A DNA stretch of 64,000 bases from a marine actinobacterium MedAcidi-G3 (lineage in GTDB: Bacteria > Actinomycetota > Acidimicrobiia > Acidimicrobiales > Poriferisodalaceae). The translations under genes and the position numbers were made by a program. A model generated the notes under the pieces. The model made no database searches. It saw nothing but the letters and a program-made list of their open reading frames with translations, and was not told the DNA's origin. Shown in pieces: positions 37,582 to 47,993 of this stretch. Numbering within the stretch: position 1 is the first letter of the stretch; the number at the start of each line of letters is the position of its first letter. The DNA is taken from the NCBI GenBank assembly GCA_000817105.1, contig JUEP01000001.1:45095-109094 (forward strand), read 5' to 3'.

Positions 37582-37591
37582 GTGAGCCGCC

Positions 37592-38770
37592 GTGATATTT
37601 GATGCAGTGGTCTTCTGCCTATTGCTCCTAGCTGTAGTGGTGGGATGGCGAGGTGGCTTCGTAGGAAGGCTTGGAGCTTGGGTTGGCTTTGCCGTTGGTG
37701 GACTAGCAACCGCACGGTGGGTCCGACAGGGAATTGAGGCCGTCAACTTAGAAGGTGAGCATCAACGCCTTGCCGCTGCAGCCACTGCAGTCTTGTTGGG
37801 CGCAATCGCTGGCCATGCCATCGGATGGCGAGTGGCGCGCGGGCTGCGGGGTTTGGTGCCCCGCCCCTTTAGATGGGTCGATTCGTTGGTGGGGGTCGTC
37901 GTCGCGACAATCTCGGTTGGTCTTTTGGTGTGGATCCTGCTTCCGCCTTTGGCAGCCGCCAACGGTTGGCCGAAAGAACAAGCTGAGAACTCGCGAGCGG
38001 TAGAGCTTGTGGAGAAATATTCTCCCGTCACCCCGACGGTGACCGGTCTTTTGGGTCAACTCTTGAGCGAGTGGCCAAATATTCCGGGCTTTGAGTCAAG
38101 CTCTGGTTCGCTAGAGGTAGGAGAGCCACCAACTGAGATCTCAGTTGCGGGTGAGGTTCTGGAAGTCGCGGCTGCTTCGGTCGCTCGGGTTATGGCTGTC
38201 GCCTGCAGCCAGCGGCAGGACGGCACAGCTTTTGTCGTGTCGCCAAGTCTGCTCTTGACGAACGCCCACGTAGTGGCGGGAGCGAAGGTTGCAGAAGTTG
38301 CTCTGCCGGGTGCGAGTTTGGAAACAGCGACAGTCACTGCCTATGACCCGGAACGGGATCTAGCCCTACTTCGGGTTCAAACATCTTTACCGCCGCTATC
38401 TCTGCAGACACCGCTAGCGGGACAACTAGCGGCAGTGGTAGGACACCCTCTCGGAGGCCCGCTACGCACGGCTCCCATACGGCTGGTTGAGCGTGTCATC
38501 GCTAACGGTAGGGACCTGTACGACTCAGTGGACACTCAGCGCAAAGTATGGTTCGCGGCAGCGAAACTTCAATCCGGCGACAGCGGAGCCCCCGTCATCG
38601 ATACCAACGGTGACGTCCTAGGAATAGTATTTGCGGTCGCTCCACCTGCAGCATCCGACTACGAGCGCGCAACTTACGTTTTAGATAAATCGGAGATAGC
38701 AGCCTTTATGGCGGAAGTAGCAGCGTTTGAGGATCGGAGCGTTGTCAACACTGGCAAGTGTCTAAAGTGA
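37592..38770 (+). CDS. marP: MarP-family serine protease (CvpA-like TM domain plus trypsin-like domain)
   Basis: Four N-terminal TM segments; LLTNAHVVAG, DPERDLALLRV, LQSGDSGAPVID triad. Confidence 0.9.
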   Translation: MIFDAVVFCLLLLAVVVGWRGGFVGRLGAWVGFAVGGLATARWVRQGIEAVNLEGEHQRLAAAATAVLLGAIAGHAIGWRVARGLRGLVPRPFRWVDSLVGVVVATISVGLLVWILLPPLAAANGWPKEQAENSRAVELVEKYSPVTPTVTGLLGQLLSEWPNIPGFESSSGSLEVGEPPTEISVAGEVLEVAAASVARVMAVACSQRQDGTAFVVSPSLLLTNAHVVAGAKVAEVALPGASLETATVTAYDPERDLALLRVQTSLPPLSLQTPLAGQLAAVVGHPLGGPLRTAPIRLVERVIANGRDLYDSVDTQRKVWFAAAKLQSGDSGAPVIDTNGDVLGIVFAVAPPAASDYERATYVLDKSEIAAFMAEVAAFEDRSVVNTGKCLK

Positions 38771-38798
38771 AGCAGTCACCTTCCGTGCCACAGCGCCA

Positions 38799-39026
38799 TT
38801 AGGCCTCGATGTAAATACACTCTCCAGGGCACTCTTCGGCTGACTCGATAACCGCATCCAACTGGCTATCGGGAAAATTAGCGAGCCCTTCTGCGCCGCC
38901 GGCCAACGTTGTGCCTTCCTCAACTACATACGCCAATCCATCATCGAGAAGAGTAAATACATCGGGTGCGATTTCTTCGCAGAGCCCATCACCAGTGCAT
39001 AGGTCCTGATCAATCCAAACCTTCAT
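38799..39026 (-). CDS. Ferredoxin
   Basis: MKVWIDQDLCTGDGLCEEIAPDVF...AEECPGECIYIEA; AAGGAG RBS. Confidence 0.88.
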   Translation of the reverse strand: MKVWIDQDLCTGDGLCEEIAPDVFTLLDDGLAYVVEEGTTLAGGAEGLANFPDSQLDAVIESAEECPGECIYIEA

Positions 39027-39227
39027 GTAAGTGCCTTTCTCCTTCGTGCAAGAAAACGTTAACCGCTCTAGTGCCAAGCCCCGCTTCCGACGGAACAGGC
39101 TCAAATCAATTTACCCTGTTCTATGGGCGCTGCCACGTCTTTTCTCGAGGTCATCTAAAAGGATTCCGAGGGTTGAGCCACTTCAGCGGCAGTTTCGTGT
39201 AGCTTCCCGTCCAGACACCTCCGGCGC

Positions 39228-41009
39228 ATGGGGACCGCTATGTCAAATCAAGATAATTCGAGTGATTCAGAAAACACTGCGGGGGCGATCCCCGCGCTTC
39301 GAAGCCAGGTACGCGCCCTTGAGTCCGAGGTGGGCCTTTTACGTCGAAAGCTCGTTGACACTCCGAAACGAGTGTCCACGCTCGAAGAGCGTCTTCTCGA
39401 GACAAAGACTCAGCTTGCGCAAGCGGTTTCTCAAAACGAAAAACTTACGTTTACTTTGCGCGAGGCCCGGGAGCACATAGCAACGCTTCGAGAAGAGGTT
39501 GAGAAACTCACTAAACCCCCGTCGGCTTATGGAACTTTTATTGGGACCAATGAGGATGGAACCGTCGACGTTCATGCAAACGGCCGAAAAGTGCGGGTTA
39601 GCGTGCACCCAGACCTGAGCTCGGACGATCTGCAGGCAGGGGCCGAAGTAGTTCTAAATGAATCACTAAACGTGGTCATGGCTCGCGACCCGGGGTCCTC
39701 GGGCGAGGTGGTTATCCTCAAAGAAGTTCTCGCTGATGGACAACGAGCGCTGGTCACCGGTCGCGCCGATGAAGAAAGAATTGTCGACCTCGGCAATGAC
39801 TTAAAAGACCAAACGATGCGTTCAGGGGACAGCCTTCTACTCGACGTGCGGGCGAACTTGGTTCTTGAACGTTTACCCCGGCCAGAAGTCGATGATCTAC
39901 TTCTGGAAGAAGTCCCGGATGTGACCTATGACGCCATTGGTGGCTTAGATGGTCAGATTGAACAGATTACGGATGCCGTTGAGCTGCCCTATCTACACCA
40001 GCATCTTTTTCGTGAATATGACCTCCCTGCGCCTAAGGGAATTTTGTTGTACGGCCCTCCTGGTTGCGGTAAAACGCTCATAGCCAAGGCAGTTGCAAAC
40101 TCTCTCGCTAAGAAGGTGGCAGAAGCGTCCGGAGATAACAAAGCTCAGAGCTTCTTCATTAACATCAAAGGCCCGGAGCTCCTCAATAAATACGTTGGTG
40201 AGACAGAGAGACAAATTCGCCAAATCTTCCAACGAGCCCGGGAAAAGGCAAGTGAAGGCTGGCCCGTCATCGTATTTTTCGATGAGATGGAATCGCTTTT
40301 CCGAACTCGTGGAAGTGGTATCAGCTCGGACATGGAATCTACGGTTGTGCCCCAACTATTGGCAGAAATTGATGGCGTGGAAGGCTTAAGGAATGTCATC
40401 GTGATCGGGGCTTCCAACAGAGAAGACCTCATAGACCCAGCGATCCTGCGGCCCGGTCGATTAGACGTCAAGATCAAGATCCACAGACCAGATGAAAGCG
40501 CAGCGTCAGCTATCTTCACGACTTACTTGACGACCGATGTGCCACTTGACCCAATTGAAATAGACGAACTTGGGGGAGGTGAGCCCGACAAGGCGATACG
40601 GGTCATGATTGAACGCACGGTGGAAGAGATGTATCGGCCTGAGGATCACAATCGCTTTTTGGAAGTCACATACCAAAATGGTGACAAAGAGGTGATGTAC
40701 TTTAAAGATTTTGCCTCAGGAGCGATGATCGAAAATATCGTGCGCCGGTCCAAGAAGACTGCGATTAAACGGTCGATAGCGACCGGTAGCTATGGAATCC
40801 GCTTGGATGATTTACTTGGCTCAATTCGCCAGGAATATAAAGAGCATGAAGACCTTCCCAACACAACTAATCCGGATGACTGGGCAAAGATTTCTGGCAA
40901 AAAGGGTGAGCGGATTATTTTCATTCGGACGCTGCTGAGTAGCGATGATGAATTCACTGGCGAAGGCGGAAGAGCTATCGAGCGCGTTCAAACCGGTCAA
41001 TATCTCTAA
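39228..41009 (+). CDS. arc: Proteasome-associated AAA ATPase ARC/Mpa
   Basis: Coiled coil plus OB region, [29 protein letters not shown]-terminal GQYL. Confidence 0.97.
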   Translation: MGTAMSNQDNSSDSENTAGAIPALRSQVRALESEVGLLRRKLVDTPKRVSTLEERLLETKTQLAQAVSQNEKLTFTLREAREHIATLREEVEKLTKPPSAYGTFIGTNEDGTVDVHANGRKVRVSVHPDLSSDDLQAGAEVVLNESLNVVMARDPGSSGEVVILKEVLADGQRALVTGRADEERIVDLGNDLKDQTMRSGDSLLLDVRANLVLERLPRPEVDDLLLEEVPDVTYDAIGGLDGQIEQITDAVELPYLHQHLFREYDLPAPKGILLYGPPGCGKTLIAKAVANSLAKKVAEASGDNKAQSFFINIKGPELLNKYVGETERQIRQIFQRAREKASEGWPVIVFFDEMESLFRTRGSGISSDMESTVVPQLLAEIDGVEGLRNVIVIGASNREDLIDPAILRPGRLDVKIKIHRPDESAASAIFTTYLTTDVPLDPIEIDELGGGEPDKAIRVMIERTVEEMYRPEDHNRFLEVTYQNGDKEVMYFKDFASGAMIENIVRRSKKTAIKRSIATGSYGIRLDDLLGSIRQEYKEHEDLPNTTNPDDWAKISGKKGERIIFIRTLLSSDDEFTGEGGRAIERVQTGQYL

Positions 41010-41025
41010 AGGCCATCCGCGACGC

Positions 41026-41031
41026 TAAGGT
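41026..41031 (+). promoter_or_regulatory. Candidate leaderless -10 (TAAGGT-N6-GTG) of dop
   Basis: TAAGGT 41026-41031, GTG 41038. Confidence 0.5.
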
Positions 41032-41037
41032 CGGGGT

Positions 41038-42531
41038 GTGGCCGTACATAAGGTTCTGGGAATAGAAACCGAGTTTGGGATCCTTCACCGCAATGAGGGG
41101 GATTCAAACCCGGTAGCAGCGTCATCAATGATTATTAACGCCTATGTGAACGGATTCTTGGAGCGTCGCGTTGGCTGGGACTTCGAGGACGAGCATCCTG
41201 GCCTTGATGCCAGAGGTTTTAACGAATTCGATGCTCTCGCGCCGGAGATAGAAACCCATCTAGTTAATGCCGTATTGACCAACGGCGCCCGATACTACGT
41301 AGATCATGCGCACCCCGAACTCGCTACTCCTGAATGCACGGACGCGCTTCAATGCACGACTTACGATCGCGCAGCCGAAGAAATCCTCATCAGATCAATG
41401 GATAAGGCCAACGAACTTCTACCAGACGGAGAAGAACTGGTCATCCACAAAAACAACAGTGACGGTAAGGGAAATAGTTACGGATGTCACGAAAACTATC
41501 TTGTTGACCGATCTGTACCGTTTGGGCGCATTGTTCAAGAAATAATGCCTTTTTTCGTTTCTAGACAGATTTTTTGCGGAGCAGGAAAAGTTGGCTCCGA
41601 AGCGCCGGGACTGACGCACTCGGATGTTCCTTTTCAAATAACGCAACGAGCCGATTTCTTTGAAGAGGAAGTGGGGCTTGAAACGACTTTGAAACGGCCA
41701 ATAGTCAACACTCGCGATGAGCCTCACGCAGATAGCAAGAAGTACCGAAGGCTTCACGTAATAGTTGGCGATGCAAATATGAGTGAAGTGCAGACCTATC
41801 TGAAGCTAGGGGTCACGGCAATAGTTTTAGCCATGATTGATGACAACATGGCTCCCAAGGACTGCGCTTTTGAAGCTTCCGTTCAGACCTTGCGGAAGAT
41901 TAGCTACGACATCGACCTATCGATGGTCCATCGTCTGGCGACTGGCGAAAGCGTGTCAGCGATAGATGTCCAGTGGGCGTATTACGCTGCCGCTGAGAAA
42001 TGGGCCGATCGAAACGGTTTTGAAGTAATCGGCGGTCAGGATATCGGCCTCGATCTGATGAAACGATGGCACGACGTACTAGAAGCTTTGGAGAACGATC
42101 CAGACTCGCTTGCAGACTCTATTGACTGGATTGCCAAGCGAAGGCTCTATGAGGGTTACCGCGAACGACATAACCTCAAGTGGTCGGACCCGAAACTCGC
42201 CGCTCTAGATCTCCAATACCACGATTTAAGGCCTGATAAAGGTCTAGCCCGACGAATCGGCCTCAAGAGAATTACTGATGATTCGGAAGTGGAGACGGCG
42301 ATAGGGAACCCTCCGCCATCGACTCGCGCATATTTCCGCGGTCGTTGTCTCGAGCGATATCCTGACGCAATCGTCGCTGCGAATTGGGATTCGATGGTTT
42401 TTGATATCGGTACTGACCCTCTACGTCGAGTCCCAATGCTTGAGCCATTGAGGGGAACTGCTGCGCACGTCGGTAACTTGTTGGACGAATGCACGACCGC
42501 AGCAGAGCTGTTACGGCGCTTAGGAACTTGA
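41038..42531 (+). CDS. dop: Pup deamidase/depupylase Dop
   Basis: [42 protein letters not shown]-like [27 protein letters not shown]. Confidence 0.96.
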   Translation: MAVHKVLGIETEFGILHRNEGDSNPVAASSMIINAYVNGFLERRVGWDFEDEHPGLDARGFNEFDALAPEIETHLVNAVLTNGARYYVDHAHPELATPECTDALQCTTYDRAAEEILIRSMDKANELLPDGEELVIHKNNSDGKGNSYGCHENYLVDRSVPFGRIVQEIMPFFVSRQIFCGAGKVGSEAPGLTHSDVPFQITQRADFFEEEVGLETTLKRPIVNTRDEPHADSKKYRRLHVIVGDANMSEVQTYLKLGVTAIVLAMIDDNMAPKDCAFEASVQTLRKISYDIDLSMVHRLATGESVSAIDVQWAYYAAAEKWADRNGFEVIGGQDIGLDLMKRWHDVLEALENDPDSLADSIDWIAKRRLYEGYRERHNLKWSDPKLAALDLQYHDLRPDKGLARRIGLKRITDDSEVETAIGNPPPSTRAYFRGRCLERYPDAIVAANWDSMVFDIGTDPLRRVPMLEPLRGTAAHVGNLLDECTTAAELLRRLGT

Positions 42532-42539
42532 GAAACCAA

Positions 42540-42545
42540 TAGAAT
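42540..42545 (+). promoter_or_regulatory. Candidate -10 TAGAAT upstream of pup, with short RBS-containing UTR
   Basis: TAGAAT followed by AATAGGAGATTTTTG-ATG. Confidence 0.35.
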
Positions 42546-42566
42546 TGCCCCAATAGGAGATTTTTG

Positions 42567-42758
42567 ATGGCTGAACGAGAACAACGACGTCGATCCACAT
42601 CACGAACGGACGATGCTGAGATAGAGGAAACACCAAGTGCTCAAGCGGGAGAGGAATTGAAAGCCGAACTCGACGATCTGCTTGACGAAATTGACGGCGT
42701 TCTTGAGACCAATGCGGAAGAGTTCGTCAAAAATTACGTACAAAAGGGCGGCGAGTGA
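42567..42758 (+). CDS. pup: Prokaryotic ubiquitin-like protein Pup, C-terminal GGE
   Basis: AELDDLLDEIDGVLETNAEEFVKNYVQKGGE between dop and prcB. Confidence 0.97.
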   Translation: MAEREQRRRSTSRTDDAEIEETPSAQAGEELKAELDDLLDEIDGVLETNAEEFVKNYVQKGGE

Positions 42759-43540
42759 CTTCTATGCCATTCCATCTTCTCGGAGATGACCCCGGGACGG
42801 ACTTTGTGAACCTGTTGCGCCAAAACGGCCTTGACCCGTTCCCACCTGCACTGCCGGGGACCATCGACGCAGGTCACGCCACGACTGTGCTAGCACTCCG
42901 TTTTTCGGGTGGAGTTGTAGTAGCCGGAGATCGGCGAGCTACATCTGGTCACCTAATCAGCCATCGAGACATGCAAAAAGTATTTGCCGCTGATGAATAT
43001 TCAGCGGTAGCGATTGCTGGTGCAGCGGGACCTGCCATCCAGATGGTGCGCGTATTTCAACTCCAACTCGAGTACTACGAAAAGATCGAAGGCAAGCCAC
43101 TTACCTTGGAAGGTAAGGCCAATCAGCTGGCAGAAATGCTACGAGGACACTTGCCACAAGCAATGCAGGGTCTCGCAGTCGTACCAATTTTCGCCGGCTT
43201 CGACCCAGCTCATGAAGCTGGTCGCCTATTTCAGTTTGACGTGACGGGTGGCCGCTACGAGGAACAAGATTTCGCCACAAGTGGATCCGGAAGCCTCCAC
43301 GCAGGCACCGTTGTCAAGCTCGGTTATAGCCGAGATCTCTCAGAGAGCGAAGCGCTATTTCTTGCGGTGAAGGCACTCTGGCACGCAGCTGACGAGGACA
43401 GTGCCACAGGCGGGCCAGATCCCATCCGCGGAATCTACCCGGTCCTTGCCGTCATAGATGGCGAAGGCTTTCGCCAGTTAAGCGACGAAGAGTCGGGTGC
43501 AGTCTTCGCCGACTTCAGACACGAACTAACAGAAGGGTAG
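42755..43540 (+). CDS. prcB: Proteasome subunit beta
   Basis: Propeptide then TTVLALRFSGGVVVAGDRRATSG; overlaps pup stop. Confidence 0.97.
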   Translation: MTSMPFHLLGDDPGTDFVNLLRQNGLDPFPPALPGTIDAGHATTVLALRFSGGVVVAGDRRATSGHLISHRDMQKVFAADEYSAVAIAGAAGPAIQMVRVFQLQLEYYEKIEGKPLTLEGKANQLAEMLRGHLPQAMQGLAVVPIFAGFDPAHEAGRLFQFDVTGGRYEEQDFATSGSGSLHAGTVVKLGYSRDLSESEALFLAVKALWHAADEDSATGGPDPIRGIYPVLAVIDGEGFRQLSDEESGAVFADFRHELTEG

Positions 43541-43548
43541 GAGCAGCT

Positions 43549-44226
43549 ATGGCGATGCCTGGCATGTACGTCAGCCCGGAGCAGTTAATGCAAGATCGAG
43601 CAGACTATGCTCGAAAAGGGATTTCGCGCGGACGAAGTCTGGCAGCGGTTGAGTATCGCGGAGGTATCGCTCTCGTTGCTGAAAACGCCAGCTCAACTCT
43701 GCGCAAAGTCTCCGAAATATATGATCGGATTGCATTCGGCGGCGTTGGTCGATACAACGAGTTCGATCAGTTGCGTATTGCCGGTGTTCGTCATGCTGAA
43801 CTCAAGGGCTATCAATACAGCCGTGAAGATGTTGACGCTCGTAGCTTGGCAAACCAATACGCTCAGATGCTGGGTCAGATCTTTACCCACGAGATGAAGC
43901 CAATGGAAGTGGAAATCGTCGTGGCTGAAATCGACTCGTCGGGAACCCCTGAACTTTACCGAATCCAATATGACGGGACTGTGGTGGACGAGCAACATTG
44001 GTGCTGCATTGGAGGCGATGCCGACGCAGTACTAGGGCGACTCAATGACGGTTGGTCTGCAGATCTCGATCGCGACGACGCAGTGCGGTTGGCCGTGAGC
44101 GCCTTAGCAGGACCCGAAAGATCCCTTGCCGCTGAAGACCTTGAGGTTGCTGTCCTGTCGCCTGGCAGCGGGCGGAGGTGCTTTAAGAGGCTTGAAGACA
44201 ACGAAACTGAAACCCTTCTTGCCTAG
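43549..44226 (+). CDS. prcA: Proteasome subunit alpha
   Basis: MYVSPEQLMQDRADYARKGISRGRSLAAVEYRGGIALVAEN. Confidence 0.97.
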   Translation: MAMPGMYVSPEQLMQDRADYARKGISRGRSLAAVEYRGGIALVAENASSTLRKVSEIYDRIAFGGVGRYNEFDQLRIAGVRHAELKGYQYSREDVDARSLANQYAQMLGQIFTHEMKPMEVEIVVAEIDSSGTPELYRIQYDGTVVDEQHWCCIGGDADAVLGRLNDGWSADLDRDDAVRLAVSALAGPERSLAAEDLEVAVLSPGSGRRCFKRLEDNETETLLA

Positions 44227-44263
44227 GAAAAATTGGAAGCCAGTAGTTTCCTGATCCTGCGAG

Positions 44264-44295
44264 TTGACCTGTACCGGAAAAAGTAACGATACGGT
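44264..44295 (+). promoter_or_regulatory. Candidate leaderless promoter of pafA: TTGACC-N20-TACGGT-N6-GTG
   Basis: TACGGT 44290-44295, GTG 44302. Confidence 0.4.
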
Positions 44296-44301
44296 GTTCC
44301 C

Positions 44302-45663
44302 GTGCAACGACGGATAATGGGGCTTGAAAATGAATACGGCGTCACCTGCACTATCCGTGGGCAACGCCGACTCAGTCCCGACGAAGTCGCGAGGTACCTT
44401 TTTCGAAGAGTTGTTTCTTGGGGCCGGTCAAGCAATGTGTTCCTCGCGAATGGCGCTCGACTTTACTTAGACGTTGGCTCACATCCCGAATATGCGACTC
44501 CGGAATGCGACTCCATATATGAGGTTATTTGTCACGACCGTGCGGGTGAACGAATACTGGAGCGCCTAGTTGATAATGCAGAGGAACGGCTCACAGAAGA
44601 AGGCATTACGGGAAGCACTATCTATTTGTTCAAAAACAACACAGATAGTGCCGGGAATAGCTACGGCTGCCACGAAAATTATTTGACAAGTCGGCGAGAT
44701 GACTTTTCTAACTATGCGGAAGTTCTGATTCCGTTTCTCGTGACACGACAGATTTATACGGGAGCCGGCAAAGTCCTGCAGAGCGCACGGGGCGCGATGT
44801 ACAGCATTGCCCAGCGGGCAGAACACATCTGGGAGGGGGTTTCGAGCGCTACGACGCGCAGTCGACCAATTATTAATACTCGAGATGAACCTCACGCTGA
44901 TGCTGAACGCTTCAGGCGGCTCCACGTCATCGTCGGCGATTCGAACATGAGCGAGTACACCTCGTTTTTGAAGGTTGGGTCCACAGCCTTGTTGCTAAGA
45001 ATGATGGAGGACCCAAGTGTCGTGCTGCGTGACCTCACACTCGAAAACCCAATACGAGCTATTCGAGAAATAAGTCACGACATCACTTGCCGGCGCCGGG
45101 TCCGCTTAGCGAATGGTCGAGAGTTGAGTGCGTTTGAGATCCAGTCGGAATACCTTGAACGGGCCCAGCGTTTCGCTGAGCACAATGACTTGAACGAAGA
45201 GGAGAAACAGGCTTTAGCAATGTGGGAACATTGCATGAGTGCTATCGAACAAGACCCACTCACGTTGGACCGAGAGGTCGACTGGGTAATCAAATATCAC
45301 CTCTTGGAACGCTACAAAGCCAAACATCAACTCGAACTTGGTGACCCGCGGGCTGCTTTGCTGGACTTGCAATACCATGATGTCAACCAGAACAGGGGAG
45401 TCTTCTACCTGATGCAGAGCAATGGTCTCGTGGAGCGTATTCTCGATGATAATGACATAGAGATAGCGATCGAGCAACCTCCGCAAACGACGAGAGCCAA
45501 GCTGCGTGGGGATTTTGTTCGCCAAGCGAAGGAAAAGAAACGTGACTATACGGTCGACTGGGTCCATTTGAAGCTAAACGACCAAGCACAGAGGACCGTT
45601 TTGTGTAAGGACCCGTTCTTGGCTCAAGATGATCGGGTTGAAGCCCTAATTGACTCGTTGTAA
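44302..45663 (+). CDS. pafA: Pup--protein ligase PafA
   Basis: [59 protein letters not shown]. Confidence 0.97.
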   Translation: MQRRIMGLENEYGVTCTIRGQRRLSPDEVARYLFRRVVSWGRSSNVFLANGARLYLDVGSHPEYATPECDSIYEVICHDRAGERILERLVDNAEERLTEEGITGSTIYLFKNNTDSAGNSYGCHENYLTSRRDDFSNYAEVLIPFLVTRQIYTGAGKVLQSARGAMYSIAQRAEHIWEGVSSATTRSRPIINTRDEPHADAERFRRLHVIVGDSNMSEYTSFLKVGSTALLLRMMEDPSVVLRDLTLENPIRAIREISHDITCRRRVRLANGRELSAFEIQSEYLERAQRFAEHNDLNEEEKQALAMWEHCMSAIEQDPLTLDREVDWVIKYHLLERYKAKHQLELGDPRAALLDLQYHDVNQNRGVFYLMQSNGLVERILDDNDIEIAIEQPPQTTRAKLRGDFVRQAKEKKRDYTVDWVHLKLNDQAQRTVLCKDPFLAQDDRVEALIDSL

Positions 45664-45672
45664 GGCTCAAAC

Positions 45673-46656
45673 GTGCCTCGATTTCATTCAGCAAAAGTAA
45701 GCCGCACACTTGAGCAGCGAGATGGCTTACAAAAAGTTGTCTTAGAAGATGGTTCCAATGCTTATGCCCTAACAGATGTTGTAGGCCTCATCGATAGAGG
45801 TGACGTGGTAGTCGTAAACACAACGGCCGTAGACCTTGACTTGGGTACCGGTGGCTGGCATGTCGTCCATTGGATCGAAAGCGGCGGGAACGAGTTGGGA
45901 CAACTTAAGGGCAATGTGCTCAAGGCCCGCTATTTGTCTGAGCAACTGGAGGTAGACCCATATATCTCCGATCGTGAAAGCCTGCAGGGAGCACGCGTTC
46001 TGCTCTGCCTGTTACACAGCCATGTCGGCGCGATAGCTATATCCACTAGTGCGACGCCGCTTGGTTATTTGATGACAGACCAAGCCGCGTTGCCGTTGGC
46101 TTTGAGCGATCTCGTACGACAATTAATGGAGGCTGATCTCATCGCAGTGACGGCCACCGCTGGGCAGGCCTTCGGAGGCCAGCTTGAGACAATCAACGTA
46201 GCTTCTGGCGTGGCTGCCTTATTAGATAACAACTGCCGACACATCCTTGTTGGAGCAGGACCCGGACATGTTGGAACTGGTTCTCCCTTGGGGTTTTCGG
46301 GACTTGAACTAGCTGGACACGCATCGGCTCTTAGTGCTCTGGGAGCAGACGTAGCTTTGTGTGTCAGGGCATCAGACGTAGATGCCAGAGAGCGCCATCA
46401 AGGCATTAGTCACCACATAGAGACAATCCTCAAGGCAACGCCATGCCAAATAGAGGTACCGGTCCCATTGGACTGTGATGCATCTTGGGTGAGCGCGTTG
46501 GGCCACAACCCGTGCTCGCTGGAACCCGCCGACGTAGGAGTTGCGGTGAACGAAACTGGGTTAAACGTGACGACCATGACGAGATCGCTAGTAGCCGATG
46601 GTTTGGCATGTTCTTACCTTGGCGCAGCTGCCGCTTGGCTTGCGAGGCCTAGCTAA
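45673..46656 (+). CDS. DUF3866 family protein
   Basis: GDVVVVNTTAVDLDLGTGGWHVVHW...GNVLKARY...GAGPGHVGTGSPLGFSGLE. Confidence 0.85.
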   Translation: MPRFHSAKVSRTLEQRDGLQKVVLEDGSNAYALTDVVGLIDRGDVVVVNTTAVDLDLGTGGWHVVHWIESGGNELGQLKGNVLKARYLSEQLEVDPYISDRESLQGARVLLCLLHSHVGAIAISTSATPLGYLMTDQAALPLALSDLVRQLMEADLIAVTATAGQAFGGQLETINVASGVAALLDNNCRHILVGAGPGHVGTGSPLGFSGLELAGHASALSALGADVALCVRASDVDARERHQGISHHIETILKATPCQIEVPVPLDCDASWVSALGHNPCSLEPADVGVAVNETGLNVTTMTRSLVADGLACSYLGAAAAWLARPS

Positions 46657-47225
46657 TGGGTCGCCTGCGAGATGGTTTGAATCGAGGGACGAAGTCGAGA
46701 CCCATAAGTTGGAAACCGTTTCGAGAGTGGATCACTGTGGTTGTGGTTGCTTTGGTGGTCGCCTTCGGTATCCGGGCGGCCCTAGTTCAAACTTATTTCA
46801 TCCCCTCGGAATCGATGACCCCGACATTGGAAGTCGGCGACCGACTAATGGTTTATAAACTTGCTTACAGCCTCGGTGACGTTGACCGCGGTGATCTAGT
46901 TGTCTTCAATCGGCCACCAGCATTAATGGACACGGAAATCAAAGATTTCGTCAAGCGAGTAATAGGGCTAGCTGGTGAACGAGTGTCAGCGGAAAATGGG
47001 GTATTGCTCGTTAACGGTAAACCGTTAGAGGAGTCATATCTAAAAAAGGATGTTCGGACAGAAGACTTCTCTGAAATTTGGGTACCCGACAATCATATTT
47101 TCGTAATGGGTGACAATCGCCCAAGTAGTCGTGATAGTCGAAGCTTTGGCCCGATCCACGAAAACCGTCTAGTGGGCGAGGTTTTCGTGAGACTATGGCC
47201 CTTGAACACCTTCGGACGTCCGTAA
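46656..47225 (+). CDS. lepB: Signal peptidase I
   Basis: TYFIPSESMTPTLEVGDRLMVYKL, VKRVIGLAGE, FVMGDNRPSSRDSRSFG. Confidence 0.96.
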   Translation: MGRLRDGLNRGTKSRPISWKPFREWITVVVVALVVAFGIRAALVQTYFIPSESMTPTLEVGDRLMVYKLAYSLGDVDRGDLVVFNRPPALMDTEIKDFVKRVIGLAGERVSAENGVLLVNGKPLEESYLKKDVRTEDFSEIWVPDNHIFVMGDNRPSSRDSRSFGPIHENRLVGEVFVRLWPLNTFGRP

Positions 47226-47228
47226 ACG

Positions 47229-47972
47229 TCAGTCAGCTTCGTTAAACCCTGCCTGAAGTCGATCGACATGGTCGCTATGCACTCCGTCAATCCCCATTCG
47301 TATTAAATCTCGGATAATGCGGACGTGTTGAGCATCCCAAGCGATGCAATACCGGTTGAATCGATGAAACAGAGTCGTCAAACCTCCGCTCCAGTCACTG
47401 TGGTGCAGGTTTACGGCATCGATACCTGCCGCCGCTAACTCGGCTGCACGTCGCTCTGGCCCATGTTTCATGTGTTTTAAGCGTGTGGAATTGACCAGGC
47501 GAGCATTGGTCTTACTCCTTGACTCGGCGAGCATTTCCCAGTTGGGGTGACATAACCACAATCGTGCTTCAGCTTCGTGTTTACGAGCGACAGAAATTAC
47601 AGCGTCGAAGGCCTCATCATCTTTAATGTCTATGGACAGTTCGAAGTCTGTTCCGCAGGTTCTATATAGATCGTCAAGTGAGGGGATATGCGCCGGAAGA
47701 GCCGAGCGTATTTCATTAGAAAAAGGTCGGCGCAATAGACCCCTGCGCACGATTCCGTCATGATCTAAGACAGGGACGCCATCTTCAGTTATCCATGCAT
47801 CAGTTTCGAGTCCGGTCGCACCAAGGCGGAGCGCCAGTTCAAAGGCATCGAGGGTATTTTCTAGAGCATGAGCCCGCGCTCCACGATGTGCGAACAAAAT
47901 AGCGGGGTTACGAAGCGAGGGGAGACGTTGCTGCACCAAACCATCATTCTCTATCGGTGCGGTAGCACGCAA
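47229..47972 (-). CDS. Glycerophosphodiester phosphodiesterase family protein
   Basis: ILFAHRGARAHALENTLDAFELAL, ETDAWITEDGVPVLDHD; TTG start. Confidence 0.88.
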   Translation of the reverse strand: MRATAPIENDGLVQQRLPSLRNPAILFAHRGARAHALENTLDAFELALRLGATGLETDAWITEDGVPVLDHDGIVRRGLLRRPFSNEIRSALPAHIPSLDDLYRTCGTDFELSIDIKDDEAFDAVISVARKHEAEARLWLCHPNWEMLAESRSKTNARLVNSTRLKHMKHGPERRAAELAAAGIDAVNLHHSDWSGGLTTLFHRFNRYCIAWDAQHVRIIRDLIRMGIDGVHSDHVDRLQAGFNEAD

Positions 47973-47978
47973 GAATGC

Positions 47979-47987
47979 ATCTAACGT
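47979..47987. promoter_or_regulatory. Overlapping divergent leaderless -10 candidates (minus TTAGAT 47979-47984; plus TAACGT 47982-47987)
   Basis: Each 6 nt from its start codon (TTG 47972 minus, GTG 47994 plus). Confidence 0.4.
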
Positions 47988-47993
47988 GTTGGA

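Noticed and set aside
45670-45675. TAAGGC-N6-GTG-like spacing before the DUF3866 gene
   Set aside because: Hexamer lacks the final T and includes the pafA stop codon; likely coincidence
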